Source of the DNA: Mucilaginibacter cryoferens | GTDB lineage: Bacteria; Bacteroidota; Bacteroidia; Sphingobacteriales; Sphingobacteriaceae | Length of the DNA: 64,000 nt | Assembly (NCBI RefSeq): GCF_014205845.1 | Contig: NZ_JACHCR010000006.1 | Span: 205,252 to 269,251 of the forward strand | Direction of reading: 5' to 3' | Part shown: one piece after another, positions 51,516-61,047 of the stretch | How positions within the stretch are numbered: position 1 is the first letter of the stretch | Layout: each line of letters starts with the position of its first letter | Notes under the pieces: generated by a model | What the model was told of the DNA's origin: nothing | The model's input: only the letters and a program-made list of their open reading frames with translations | The model's database searches: none | Translations under genes and position numbers: made by a program

Positions 51516-52640
51516 ATGGAAGTGCAAGACATCATCATCAAAGCTTTATTGGAAAAATACAAGGCGGGTACTATCACCGAGGGGGAAAAGGCTATTCTCG
51601 ATAAATGGTACCTGCACGTTGCAGTAGATAACTCAGAGGAATTATCTGAAGAGGAAATACTACAAACGTTTGATACAGTTCTGACAAGTTTGGAAGAGGT
51701 TATAGCTGAAAAGAGAATCAGGCGTCTTTGGCCCCGCGTGGCTGCTGCTGCATCTATCTTATTAGTTATTTCTGTTACGGTTTATTTTACTATACATAAA
51801 CCAGTTGCTCCTATACAAATAGCAGTTGTACCGCCAGAAGGGCTTACGCCTATGAATAAAGGCGTGGTGCTGAAGATGGCGGGTGGTAAACAATTTGTTT
51901 TAGGGCATGCTCAGGGAGCGTTGAGTACGGCCGACGGAACTAAAGTTAAGCAATCTGGTGAAGCATTGACGTATGAACAAGCTTCTGTTGAAGGAGTTCC
52001 CGTGGTCCATACCTTGACCAATAATAATGGTAATAAATATAGCCTCACTTTAGCAGATGGTACCGAGGTTTATTTGGACGCGGCTTCATCCATCACTTAT
52101 CCGGTGGCTTTTAAAGGAAAGCAACGCAAGGTGAGCATAACAGGGCAAGTTTACTTTAAAGTTAAACACAACGCGGCTATGCCGTTCTATGTAATTGTAA
52201 AAGATGAGATCATCGAAGATATTGGTACCGAATTTAATATCAATGCCTATGAAAATGAAGCTACCTTAAAAACAACACTTATTGGGGGGGCTGTTAACGT
52301 AACACGTGATAAGGCAAGTGTTTTATTAAAACCGGGCGAGCAAACGGTAGGATTCGGAGTGGGACTTATCAAAAAAACTGTTGACCTGGAGGAGACCACC
52401 GCCTGGTTACAAGGCAAACTTATTTTTGATGATGAAACACTGGAAAGTATAATGAACCGCGTGGCGCGTATTTATGATGTCAATCTCGTTTGGGTGGACG
52501 AAACAGCGCGTAAGCTGAAATTCGGTGGGTCTATTAACCGTACCAAAAGCCTATCCTCCGTGCTGAATTTCTTCCGCGAAACAGGCAAAATAGATTTTAT
52601 TGTAGAAGGCAAAACCGTGAAAATATTTAAGAAAAAGTAA
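51516..52640 (+). CDS. FecR-family anti-sigma factor
   Basis: 374 aa. Cytoplasmic N-terminus (~1-75), one transmembrane helix (AAAASILLVISVTVYFTIH, ~84-102), periplasmic FecR domain (~165-270: YSLTLADGTEVYLDAASSITYPVAFKGKQRKVSITGQVYFKV) and a C-terminal DUF4974/STN-like domain (~300-374: LIFDDETLESIMNRVARIYDVNLVW). It relays substrate sensing by the SusC receptor to the sigma factor encoded 92 bp upstream. Confidence 0.93.
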   Translation: MEVQDIIIKALLEKYKAGTITEGEKAILDKWYLHVAVDNSEELSEEEILQTFDTVLTSLEEVIAEKRIRRLWPRVAAAASILLVISVTVYFTIHKPVAPIQIAVVPPEGLTPMNKGVVLKMAGGKQFVLGHAQGALSTADGTKVKQSGEALTYEQASVEGVPVVHTLTNNNGNKYSLTLADGTEVYLDAASSITYPVAFKGKQRKVSITGQVYFKVKHNAAMPFYVIVKDEIIEDIGTEFNINAYENEATLKTTLIGGAVNVTRDKASVLLKPGEQTVGFGVGLIKKTVDLEETTAWLQGKLIFDDETLESIMNRVARIYDVNLVWVDETARKLKFGGSINRTKSLSSVLNFFRETGKIDFIVEGKTVKIFKKK

Positions 52641-52859
52641 TAATAAACTAAACTATTGTTAAACACTTTAACCCCGGAATTATGAAAAAAGTTTTACGCA
52701 ACTAAGTGACCCTCCCCAAGGTAAGCGGATAAAAAACGCATCCCGAATTGAGCCTCGGGACGCGTGATGTCCGGGTTACCCATTCCTGAACGGCCAGGCC
52801 GCAAGGGGATAGAAAATTTTGTCAGCAAACAAATATTTAAACCCGAACAATTCAAAAGT

Positions 52860-55800
52860 ATGAATTTAAATACAATACGCATAAGCGGGAGGCACTTATA
52901 TGTCCCGCGTAAAATCTTTTTAGTAATGAAGATCACTTCCTTCCTATTGCTGATCTCAGTTCTGACAGTGAGTGCCAATAGTTTCGCACAAAAAATCACT
53001 TTAAACGAAAAGAAAGCTAACCTTAAAGATGTACTGGTGAAGATACGCCAGCAAAGCGGCTATGATATTATTTATAGTAATGATATGCTGGAGAATGCAA
53101 AACTGGTAACTATCAGGTTAACTGATGCTTCGCTGGAGGATGCCTTAAAGGCCAGTTTAGAAAACCAGGAACTGACTTATAAAATAGCCGATGGCACCAT
53201 TGTCATCAAAGCGAAAGACGTTTTATTGATAGATAAAGCGAAAGAGTTTTTTGCTGCGATTGATGTACACGGACGTGTGGTTGATGAGAAAGGAATGACT
53301 TTACCCGGCGCATCGGTAAAAGTAAAAGGCACAACATCTGGAACGGTTACCGATAACGACGGCAACTTCAAACTAAAAGTACAGGATGAAAAAGCTATTT
53401 TGGTTATTTCTTTTATAAGTTACGAATCGGTTGAAATAAATGCAACTTCTGGAAAAGATATGCTGGTGCGACTTCAACCTGTATCAGGTACATTAAATGA
53501 TGTTGTGGTAGTAGGTTATGGAACACAAAAGAAAGTGAACCTAACGGGCTCTGTTGCAGTAGTAAAAGGAGCAGACCTGGAAAACAGACCAGTGATGAAC
53601 GCCACTCAGCGACTAGAGGGGCTGGTGCCCGGTCTGAACGTATCTGTTGGCGGTAATACTCACCCCGGACAGAGTTACAATTTGAATGTGCGCGGAGTTG
53701 GAAACCTTAGCCGCACCGATGTTCCGTTTGTATTGGTTGATGGAACACCTCTTCCTTTAGATGATATCAACCCCAATGATATAGAATCAATATCGGTTCT
53801 TAAGGATGCTGCTGCCTCAGCAATTTATGGAGCAAGGGCGGCGTACGGTGTAATTTTAGTAACTACTAAAAAAGGCGCCGAAGGAAAAACAAAAATCACC
53901 TATTCAGATAATATAGGATTTACATCGCCAGCACACCTGCCAGATTTAGTTAACTCTTATCAATTTGCGCAATATTTTAATGCTGCCACTTATAATGCTA
54001 CTGGTACCAAACAGTATTCGGATGCAAAGCTGGCTCAATTGCAGCAATATATTCAAAACCCGGCAGGCTTTCCTATATTGCCCGAGGCTAATGACAATTA
54101 TCTTTCTAATTGGGAAAACACGGCCAACGGAGTTGCCAACACAAACTGGTTAGATTTTAACTACAAACCTTATGCATTGAGGCAAACTCATAACCTTAAC
54201 ATCAGCGGAGGGAATAAAGCAGTACGGTATTATATTTCAGGTGGTTATAATCAGGAAGGAGGGGCTTTACGTTATGCGGATATTAATTATAAACGTTACA
54301 ACTTCAACTCTACTTTAAATGCCGATCTTACTTCATGGGCAAAAGTTTCGCTTAACTCTAAATTTACTCAAAGCACTTACGCTACCCCTTTCTCCGGTAA
54401 TTTTGAAGCTTTGTTTTTTCATAATATGTTGCGCATGCGCCCCAACATCTCTCCATACGACTTAAGTGGTAACTTTAATGAGATTTCGAGTGTTCCTTAT
54501 TTTCAATCGGGCTCAAAAAGTACAACCACCGAGAATGTATTCAGTATTTCGCCCAGTCTAAAGCTTCAACCACTAAAAAACTGGACGTTTAATATTGATC
54601 TTAATATCCTTAAAACCTATGACCAAAATTCATCGCTCCTTTTACCAGGTACAATCTATGGAATAGATGGCACACCAAAATTGGTTAACCGCTCAGAGTT
54701 TGGCATCCCTATCGGGGGAAGTTATGGTCGAACCACAACTTCCAATAATTATGTTTCGCCCAATATTTACACTTCTTATGATTTGAAGTTAGGCAGCCAT
54801 CAAATTACTATTATGGGTGGTTACCAGCAGGAGCTGAATCAATTTAGCTCACTAGGCTCCAACGCCCAGGATTTAATTAGTTTTGCCACTCCTGGAATCT
54901 CGCTGACTACTACCCCAAGTGTTTCAAATGAAGCACGCAATGAATGGGCAACGCGGGGGTATTTCGGTCGTATCAATTACAACTACAAAAACAAGTTCCT
55001 GGTAGAAGTAAACGGTCGGTATGATGGATCATCACGCTTCGCTACTGGCAACCGCTGGGGTTTTTTCCCTTCTATGTCGGCAGGTTATAACCTGGCGGAA
55101 GAAAATTTTATTAAAAACTGGAGCAATCAAATCAATTTGTTAAAACTGAGAGGGTCTTACGGTGCTCTTGGTAACCAGGCAGGAGCTCCAATTTATTCAT
55201 ATGCTCAAACCATGTCTACATCAATACCCGGGCCCAGCGGGGCAGGGCCGCAATGGTATTTTCAGAATGGAAGAGAAGCCAATATACTGGCACCCGCGCC
55301 TTACAATCCAAGTTTAACATGGGAAAAAGTTTTAAGCAGCAATTTGGGACTCGATTTTGAATTATTTGGAAGCCACCTTACCGGAAGCATAGATGTTTAT
55401 CAACGCAATACTAATAATATGCTGGGGCCCACTTTTGATATTGCCGATATGTTTGGCGGTACTGTTCCGGCAAGCAATAATGCCGACTTGCGCACACGAG
55501 GCTGGGAGTTGAGTCTAAACTGGAGGGGCAATATAGGAAAAGACATTAAATATAGGATAGGCGGTATATTGTCTGACTACAAATCAGTAGTTACTAAGTA
55601 TCAAAATCCAACTCTCTTTAATCCTACCGGCAGTTATTATGTTGGAAAAACTATTGGTGAAATCTGGGGCTATAAGGCCGACGGCTTAATCCAGACACAA
55701 GCACAGGCAGATGCTTATAATAAGCAGGATCATTCTTATCTATCCCCGCTTGCCTGGAAGCCCGGAGATGTAAATTATCTTGATCTTAACCATGACGGGA

Positions 55801-56381
55801 AAATTAATAACGGGAACAATAAATTGGGCGATATGGGCGATTTGACAGTTATTGGTAATACCACACCGCGTTATGCTTATTCGTTTAATGGTAGTATAAG
55901 TTGGAAAGGCATAACATTTTCTACCTTGTTACAGGGAATAGGCAAGCAAAATTATGCCCCGGGGGTTGGTGATGTGTATTTTTGGGGCGCGGGGGCATTA
56001 GCCCAGGTTACGGTTTTTAAACAGCACTTAAACTACTGGACACCAGAAAATCCAGGTGCTTATTATCCTGCCCCATATGCGTCTCCGGCAGGTTCCCAGG
56101 CCAATTATGCTAACAAAACCCAACAGGTATCAGACCGTTATTTACAAAGCGCCGCTTACCTGAGAGTAAAAAACGTGGCGTTGAACTATTCGTTACCAAA
56201 ATCCCTGATCAGCAGGTTGAAATTAAGTAACGTAGACGTTTTTGTAACAGGAGAAAACCTGCTGACGTTTACCAAATTGGCTAAAATGTTTGATCCGGAA
56301 GGGTTGGCTGGCTCACAAGGTACCGGCAAATCATATCCAGTTAGTAAAATCTACGCTTTCGGCCTCAATGTTTCACTTTAA
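52860..56381 (+). CDS. SusC-family TonB-linked transporter with STN signalling domain
   Basis: 1173 aa from ATG 52860 (the frame is open further upstream, to 52764, but this start gives the usual long Sphingobacteriaceae signal peptide ending NSFA-Q). STN domain ~45-115 (KITLNEKKANLKDVLVKIRQQSG), CarboxypepD_reg-like ~130-215, TonB box LNDVVVVGYGTQKKVNLTGSV, plug with SISVLKDAAASAIYGARAAYGVILVTTKKG, then the barrel. The STN domain contacts the FecR encoded upstream. Followed 12 bp later by SusD. The 5' UTR holds a CGCATCCCGA / TCGGGACGCG hairpin near 52737-52765. Probable substrate: a sulfated glycan, judging from the sulfatases downstream. Confidence 0.95.
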   Translation: MNLNTIRISGRHLYVPRKIFLVMKITSFLLLISVLTVSANSFAQKITLNEKKANLKDVLVKIRQQSGYDIIYSNDMLENAKLVTIRLTDASLEDALKASLENQELTYKIADGTIVIKAKDVLLIDKAKEFFAAIDVHGRVVDEKGMTLPGASVKVKGTTSGTVTDNDGNFKLKVQDEKAILVISFISYESVEINATSGKDMLVRLQPVSGTLNDVVVVGYGTQKKVNLTGSVAVVKGADLENRPVMNATQRLEGLVPGLNVSVGGNTHPGQSYNLNVRGVGNLSRTDVPFVLVDGTPLPLDDINPNDIESISVLKDAAASAIYGARAAYGVILVTTKKGAEGKTKITYSDNIGFTSPAHLPDLVNSYQFAQYFNAATYNATGTKQYSDAKLAQLQQYIQNPAGFPILPEANDNYLSNWENTANGVANTNWLDFNYKPYALRQTHNLNISGGNKAVRYYISGGYNQEGGALRYADINYKRYNFNSTLNADLTSWAKVSLNSKFTQSTYATPFSGNFEALFFHNMLRMRPNISPYDLSGNFNEISSVPYFQSGSKSTTTENVFSISPSLKLQPLKNWTFNIDLNILKTYDQNSSLLLPGTIYGIDGTPKLVNRSEFGIPIGGSYGRTTTSNNYVSPNIYTSYDLKLGSHQITIMGGYQQELNQFSSLGSNAQDLISFATPGISLTTTPSVSNEARNEWATRGYFGRINYNYKNKFLVEVNGRYDGSSRFATGNRWGFFPSMSAGYNLAEENFIKNWSNQINLLKLRGSYGALGNQAGAPIYSYAQTMSTSIPGPSGAGPQWYFQNGREANILAPAPYNPSLTWEKVLSSNLGLDFELFGSHLTGSIDVYQRNTNNMLGPTFDIADMFGGTVPASNNADLRTRGWELSLNWRGNIGKDIKYRIGGILSDYKSVVTKYQNPTLFNPTGSYYVGKTIGEIWGYKADGLIQTQAQADAYNKQDHSYLSPLAWKPGDVNYLDLNHDGKINNGNNKLGDMGDLTVIGNTTPRYAYSFNGSISWKGITFSTLLQGIGKQNYAPGVGDVYFWGAGALAQVTVFKQHLNYWTPENPGAYYPAPYASPAGSQANYANKTQQVSDRYLQSAAYLRVKNVALNYSLPKSLISRLKLSNVDVFVTGENLLTFTKLAKMFDPEGLAGSQGTGKSYPVSKIYAFGLNVSL

Positions 56382-56393
56382 ACTCCGAATTAA

Positions 56394-58223
56394 ATGAAAA
56401 AGTATATCATAAATAAGTGGTGGGTATTAGGTATTGTAGCCCTCACAGTCCTCTCGTGCAATAAGGATTTTCTGGACCGTAAGCCTTTAGATGCATTAAG
56501 TACAGCCAATCCTCTGGCAAGTACAAATGAGCTACGTCTTTACGTAAATCAATTTTATAACATTTTACCTGGCCAGCCTACAGTAGTTGGAGGGGCCGGA
56601 ATTGCATTTAACGACGCTGGTACAGATAACCTGATCTTTTCTTCAGTTAACACCCGGCTAACCGGTCAATCGGCATTAAGTAATGCCACAAGCATTAGCG
56701 AAGATACCACAATCCGCAGTTTGAACTATTTTATTGCCAACTATAAAAATGCTAAAGGCGATGGGACCCTGATTAATCAATATTTGGGTGAAGTGAGGTT
56801 TTTCAGGGCGATGTGTTATTTCAATATGGTTAAAAAGTACGGAGATGTAACATGGGTAAATAAAGTTTTGCCTGATGACCCAGCTGTAATGCAGGTGCCA
56901 CGTGATCCGCGACCATTGGTAATCGATTCTGTATTAGCCGACCTGGATGTAGCCGCGCAACTTTTACCGGTTGCTTCAAGTAGTGTGAGCATGCGGTTGC
57001 ATAAAGATGTAGCGCTGGCATTTAAATCAAGAGTTGCTTTATACGAAGGCACCTGGCAAAAATACCATAAAGCTAAAGGAGATGCTTTTTATACTTCAGG
57101 TATAACCGATGCAAAAATTCAAAATTATTTAGAGCAGGCACGTGATGCAGCCCTATCAGTGATGAATGGTGGCCGCTGGAGAATTTACAATACCGCAAAA
57201 CCTTTACAAGACTATTCAGATTTGTTTATCACCTACGATCTTTCTTCAAATCCTGAAGCACTGTTGTGGCGTAAGTACAACACTAATGATAACATTGGCC
57301 AAAGTATCTCCAAATACACTTCAACTGATGGAGCCGACATGGGCATCGTACTATCACTGGTAGACGATTATCTGACCCAGGACGGAAAACCTTTCTTAGG
57401 CACAGTTCGTAACAATGCTCAAAAAATATATGGTACAGAATTTGCCTCAAGTATAAGGGACCCTCGTTTATCACAAACGGTGTGTGTACCCGGACAGCCA
57501 TTACGCCCGGTTAATATTCAGGTTCCGGCATATCCCCCAATTGATCAAACTGGTTTTAGTCGTAGTACTACAGGCTTCCCTTTACATAAATACCTGGAAT
57601 ATGCCAGCGCCGCCGCGGTATCTGACGATTACAAAAGCATGGCCCCGGCAATTGAGTTTCGTTATGCCGAAATATTACTCAATTATGCAGAGGCTATGGC
57701 CGAACTGGGGGGCGATCAGTCCTTAATCGCCAATGCGTTAAAACCCTTACGTGATCGTGTAGGTATGCCGGTTATTGATTTTACCAGAGAGTATAACACC
57801 GATGCCAATTATCCTTTCCGCAACCTAACACCTGTATTACAGGCTGTAAGAAGAGAACGCCGGGTTGAACTTGCCTGTGAAGGCTTTAGGGTTGATGATA
57901 TTTTACGATGGGCTGCTGCAGACATACTATTAGCTGGCAAACGGCCATTAGGTGCTTTATTTGTAGGGAGCGATATGGCCACGCAAGATGTACCAGGCGG
58001 GTTTTATAATGGCTCATTATACTATGATACCGCGCCGGCAGGAAAAAGTGTTAACCTTTACCTTACCGGCGCCCAGGGTGACGCTACGCGGTATATTGAT
58101 CCTTATAAAAACGTATTGCCGGGCGGTTACCTGTTTAATACAAATCGTGATTACCTTTTACCTATTCAACAGAGAATGCTACAACTAACTGGTAACAAAT
58201 GGATTCAAAATCCAGGATGGTAA
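56394..58223 (+). CDS. SusD/RagB-family lipoprotein
   Basis: 609 aa, longer than the first SusD of this window. Lipoprotein signal VLSCNKDFLDRKPLD (lipid Cys at ~22). EVRFFRAMCYFNMVKKYGDVTWV and AVRRERRVELACEGFRVDDILRWAA are standard SusD blocks. The surface lid of the preceding SusC, with which it is co-transcribed. Confidence 0.95.
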   Translation: MKKYIINKWWVLGIVALTVLSCNKDFLDRKPLDALSTANPLASTNELRLYVNQFYNILPGQPTVVGGAGIAFNDAGTDNLIFSSVNTRLTGQSALSNATSISEDTTIRSLNYFIANYKNAKGDGTLINQYLGEVRFFRAMCYFNMVKKYGDVTWVNKVLPDDPAVMQVPRDPRPLVIDSVLADLDVAAQLLPVASSSVSMRLHKDVALAFKSRVALYEGTWQKYHKAKGDAFYTSGITDAKIQNYLEQARDAALSVMNGGRWRIYNTAKPLQDYSDLFITYDLSSNPEALLWRKYNTNDNIGQSISKYTSTDGADMGIVLSLVDDYLTQDGKPFLGTVRNNAQKIYGTEFASSIRDPRLSQTVCVPGQPLRPVNIQVPAYPPIDQTGFSRSTTGFPLHKYLEYASAAAVSDDYKSMAPAIEFRYAEILLNYAEAMAELGGDQSLIANALKPLRDRVGMPVIDFTREYNTDANYPFRNLTPVLQAVRRERRVELACEGFRVDDILRWAAADILLAGKRPLGALFVGSDMATQDVPGGFYNGSLYYDTAPAGKSVNLYLTGAQGDATRYIDPYKNVLPGGYLFNTNRDYLLPIQQRMLQLTGNKWIQNPGW

Positions 58224-58261
58224 TATTTGATAAATTAAATTATTAATTAAACTTTAATCTG

Positions 58262-58642
58262 ATGAAAATTAAAATATATCATGCCAGCATATTTGTACTG
58301 GTTATACTGCTTTTCAATGCCTGCCGAAAGGAGAATCAACCGGTAAAACCCATTCCAAGTACTTATTTTTCGGCGGCGCTGCAAGATAATCCGGCAGCTT
58401 TTTCCAATACTAAAACTATTACTTATATTAACATAAATGCCGGAACTAATGGCTGGTACCTTACTCAAACGCCAGTTAATACCTGGTGCGTGCCCGATAA
58501 AAATTTTGGAGCGGGTGATTATAGCCTGAGAGTAACTATAAATGCGAATACCACAGGTACAGACCGGACTACGCAGCTTGTATTAACATCAACTAACAAG
58601 AGCCTGCCTCCTGTTACGGTTAGTTTAACACAATCTAAGTAA
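58262..58642 (+). CDS. Single-domain BACON-like surface lipoprotein
   Basis: 126 aa. Lipoprotein signal LLFNACRKENQP, then one beta-sandwich: ITYININAGTNGWYLTQTPVNTWCVPDK..., VTINANTTGTDRTTQLVLTSTNKSLPPVTVSLTQSK. The W-x(n)-TTQLVLTS-x(n)-V.LTQ pattern is that of BACON domains, which are proposed to bind carbohydrate or mucin. Last small gene of the SusCD unit, 38 bp after SusD. Confidence 0.75.
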   Translation: MKIKIYHASIFVLVILLFNACRKENQPVKPIPSTYFSAALQDNPAAFSNTKTITYININAGTNGWYLTQTPVNTWCVPDKNFGAGDYSLRVTINANTTGTDRTTQLVLTSTNKSLPPVTVSLTQSK

Positions 58643-58740
58643 ATAGCACCACCTGCGTCGGGGTTTTATTTAGCCGCAAGAAAACCAGCGCAGTATTTTA
58701 AACATGGTCTGCCATCTTGCCAATGTTTTTTAAAGAAATG

Positions 58741-58777
58741 AAATTTAATAGGGAGTACCTATCTCCCTATTAAATTT
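58741..58777. other. 15-bp perfect inverted repeat between BACON and sulfatase genes
   Basis: AAATTTAATAGGGAG (58741-58755) with exact complement at 58763-58777, 7-base loop, followed by TTTCAATAGG. May be a weak terminator of the SusCD unit or an operator for the sulfatase gene. Confidence 0.5.
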
Positions 58778-58868
58778 TCAATAGGTTAAATTACTCTTAT
58801 GTACAATATAACAAGATAGTAGGGAACAATCAATATCAGTTAAACAAAAGCAATTAAAACCAGATAAC

Positions 58869-60425
58869 ATGAATTTCTTAACTTCTGTAAAGAATAAAAT
58901 TTTATTAGCCTGCCTGTTTGTCCCCAATATGCTTTTGGCGCAGGAAGCGGGTAAGCACCCGGAAAGGCCTAATATAGTGATCATTATTTCTGATGATCAC
59001 GCGTACCAGGCTATCAGCGCGTATGGAAGCAAGCTGATGCAAACACCCAATATTGACAGGATAGCCAGGGAGGGAGTTGTTTTTAATAAAGCATATGTAA
59101 CCAATTCTATATGCGGGCCAAGCAGGGCTACAATTTTGACAGGCAAATACAGTAATAAGAATGGTTTTAAAGATAATGAGCATTCAAAGTTTGATGGATC
59201 GCAGGACTCATTTATAAAGCAATTGCAGGCATCCGGTTATTTAACGGCATGGATTGGTAAATGGCATCTGGAAAGCCAGCCGCAGGGGTTTAACTACTGG
59301 CAGATACTGCCTGCACAAGGGCAATATTACAACCCCGATTTTTTGATGATGGATGGTTCAAAGAAACAGATAGATGGCTATGCCAGTAATGTTATTGAAG
59401 ATGTTACCGAAAACTGGCTGGATACCCGTGATACCACCAAACCGTTTTGCCTGGTGATAGGTCATAAGGCAACACATCGTACCTGGTTGCCAGACACAAC
59501 CGATCTGGGGCGTTTTGATAACGTAACATTCCCTTTACCACATGATTTTTATGATAAATATGCAAACCGTGAAGCGGCCAAAGTACAGGATATGACCATT
59601 GCCAAAACAATGATTATGGGATATGATCTTAAAATGTTTACCAGCGATGAAGAAGAAGGCAAAGAGGGCACCATTAAAAGAATGAACACGGCGCAACGGA
59701 AAAGAATGGATGCCTATTATAAGCCCATATATGAAGATCTGAAGGCGAAAAATCTGTCTGGAAACGCTTTGACCGAATGGAAGTACCAACGCTACATGCG
59801 CGATTATTTAAGTACGGCAACCTCTCTGGATAGAAATATAGGCCGTACTTTAGATTATCTGGACAAGCATCATCTCAGTAAAAATACCATAGTGATCTAT
59901 ATGTCAGATCAGGGCTTTTACCTGGGCGAGCACGGCTGGTTTGATAAGCGCTGGATCTATGAAGAATCATTTCGTACACCAATGGTAATGCGTTATCCCG
60001 GTAAAATAAAACCCGGAACTAAATCAAGTGGTTTTGTATTGAACCTGGATATCGCACCTACGGTATTAGATGCCGCCGGTGTAGCCATACCCAAGGATAT
60101 GCAGGGTGAATCGATGCTGCCTTTATTTGCAAAAAAGAAGGCTCAAGGTCGGGACGAGATCTATTACCATTATTATGAAAACGGAGAACATTCCGTATCT
60201 CCCCATTTCGGTATCAAGACGAAAAGGTATAAACTTATTCGTTTTTATGCCCGTGTAAACTCATGGGAATTGTATGATCTGCAAACCGACCCTCACGAAA
60301 TGAATAATCTATACGGTAAAAAGGGGTATGAAAAAATTACTGCTGATCTGAGAATCCAGCTTAAAAAAATGATTGATAAATACGAGGATGATGATGCCGC
60401 TAAAATATTCTCAATAGCAATATAA
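58869..60425 (+). CDS. S1 sulfatase, N-acetylglucosamine-6-O-sulfatase-like
   Basis: 518 aa with signal peptide 1-25 (LLA-Q). Alkaline-phosphatase-fold sulfatase: metal ligands in IIISDDHAYQ, formylglycine precursor Cys82 in C-G-P-S-R, TAWIGKWHLE, and MSDQGFYLGEHGWFDKRWIYEESFRTPMVMRYPG. The last motif and NSICGPSRATILTGKYSNKNGFKDN closely resemble the BT4656-type (S1_11) enzymes that remove the 6-O-sulfate of GlcNAc. Cys-type, so it needs a formylglycine-generating enzyme or anSME; the only candidate in the window is the wrecked fragment immediately downstream. Confidence 0.9.
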   Translation: MNFLTSVKNKILLACLFVPNMLLAQEAGKHPERPNIVIIISDDHAYQAISAYGSKLMQTPNIDRIAREGVVFNKAYVTNSICGPSRATILTGKYSNKNGFKDNEHSKFDGSQDSFIKQLQASGYLTAWIGKWHLESQPQGFNYWQILPAQGQYYNPDFLMMDGSKKQIDGYASNVIEDVTENWLDTRDTTKPFCLVIGHKATHRTWLPDTTDLGRFDNVTFPLPHDFYDKYANREAAKVQDMTIAKTMIMGYDLKMFTSDEEEGKEGTIKRMNTAQRKRMDAYYKPIYEDLKAKNLSGNALTEWKYQRYMRDYLSTATSLDRNIGRTLDYLDKHHLSKNTIVIYMSDQGFYLGEHGWFDKRWIYEESFRTPMVMRYPGKIKPGTKSSGFVLNLDIAPTVLDAAGVAIPKDMQGESMLPLFAKKKAQGRDEIYYHYYENGEHSVSPHFGIKTKRYKLIRFYARVNSWELYDLQTDPHEMNNLYGKKGYEKITADLRIQLKKMIDKYEDDDAAKIFSIAI

Positions 60426-60442
60426 TACAGCAAGTAGACGTA

Positions 60443-61005
60443 TGAAAAAAGAATTGGGGGCTGGTTGTTTATTATCACTGCTTTAGAAGTATTTACTTCA
60501 TGTAAACAAAAAGCAGGCCCGTTAACCAATAAGGTATCCGCAGCAGTAACCTCATCAAGTAAAGCAATTTGTTGCGAGTCGAATATACCGTCACGTTTTC
60601 CCTCGCTGGCTGGTAATATGGTTGCCGCGGGTATAAATGATAAGTGGCACCAGTGGACTGCATTTAAATGAAATATTAGATGATGACTATCAAACTTATT
60701 TTACTACCAGTGGCATCGATACGTCAACAACAATTACATTGAATTTAAAAGGTGCAAAAACTTTTGACGTATTACTTTTACAGCAAAATATTAGTATCGA
60801 CCAGCGTGTAGAGAAATTTACACTGGAATACCGTGATGGTGTTGAATGGAAACGGGTAACAGAAGGGACCACCATAGGCTACAAATGTATGTTGCGTTTG
60901 CCGGCAGTAACTGCCGGGAAGGTGAGATTGAAAATTGAGTCGGCGAGATCAAACCCGGAAGTATCAACATTTGGATTATATAAACCGTGCCGTGTGATCC
61001 TGTGA
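60443..61005 (+). pseudogene. Chimeric pseudogene: FGE-like N-terminus joined to fucosidase-like discoidin end
   Basis: Coding sense survives in three plus frames. From 60443 MKKELGAGCLLSLL stops early; the next frame continues FIITALEVFTSCKQKAGPLTNKVSAA and then KAICCESNIPSRFPSLAG, which looks like the N-terminus of secreted formylglycine-generating (SUMF1) lipoproteins; a third frame from ~60640 gives LNEILDDDYQTYFTT...FDVLLLQQNISIDQRVEKFTLEY...FGLYKPC, the F5/8 C-terminal domain typical of alpha-L-fucosidases. The catalytic parts of both parents are gone. Best explained by an internal deletion plus frameshifts. Confidence 0.7.
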
Positions 61006-61047
61006 AAAATATTGCTGTGTTAGATAAGTAACATTAAATTCGAAGCT

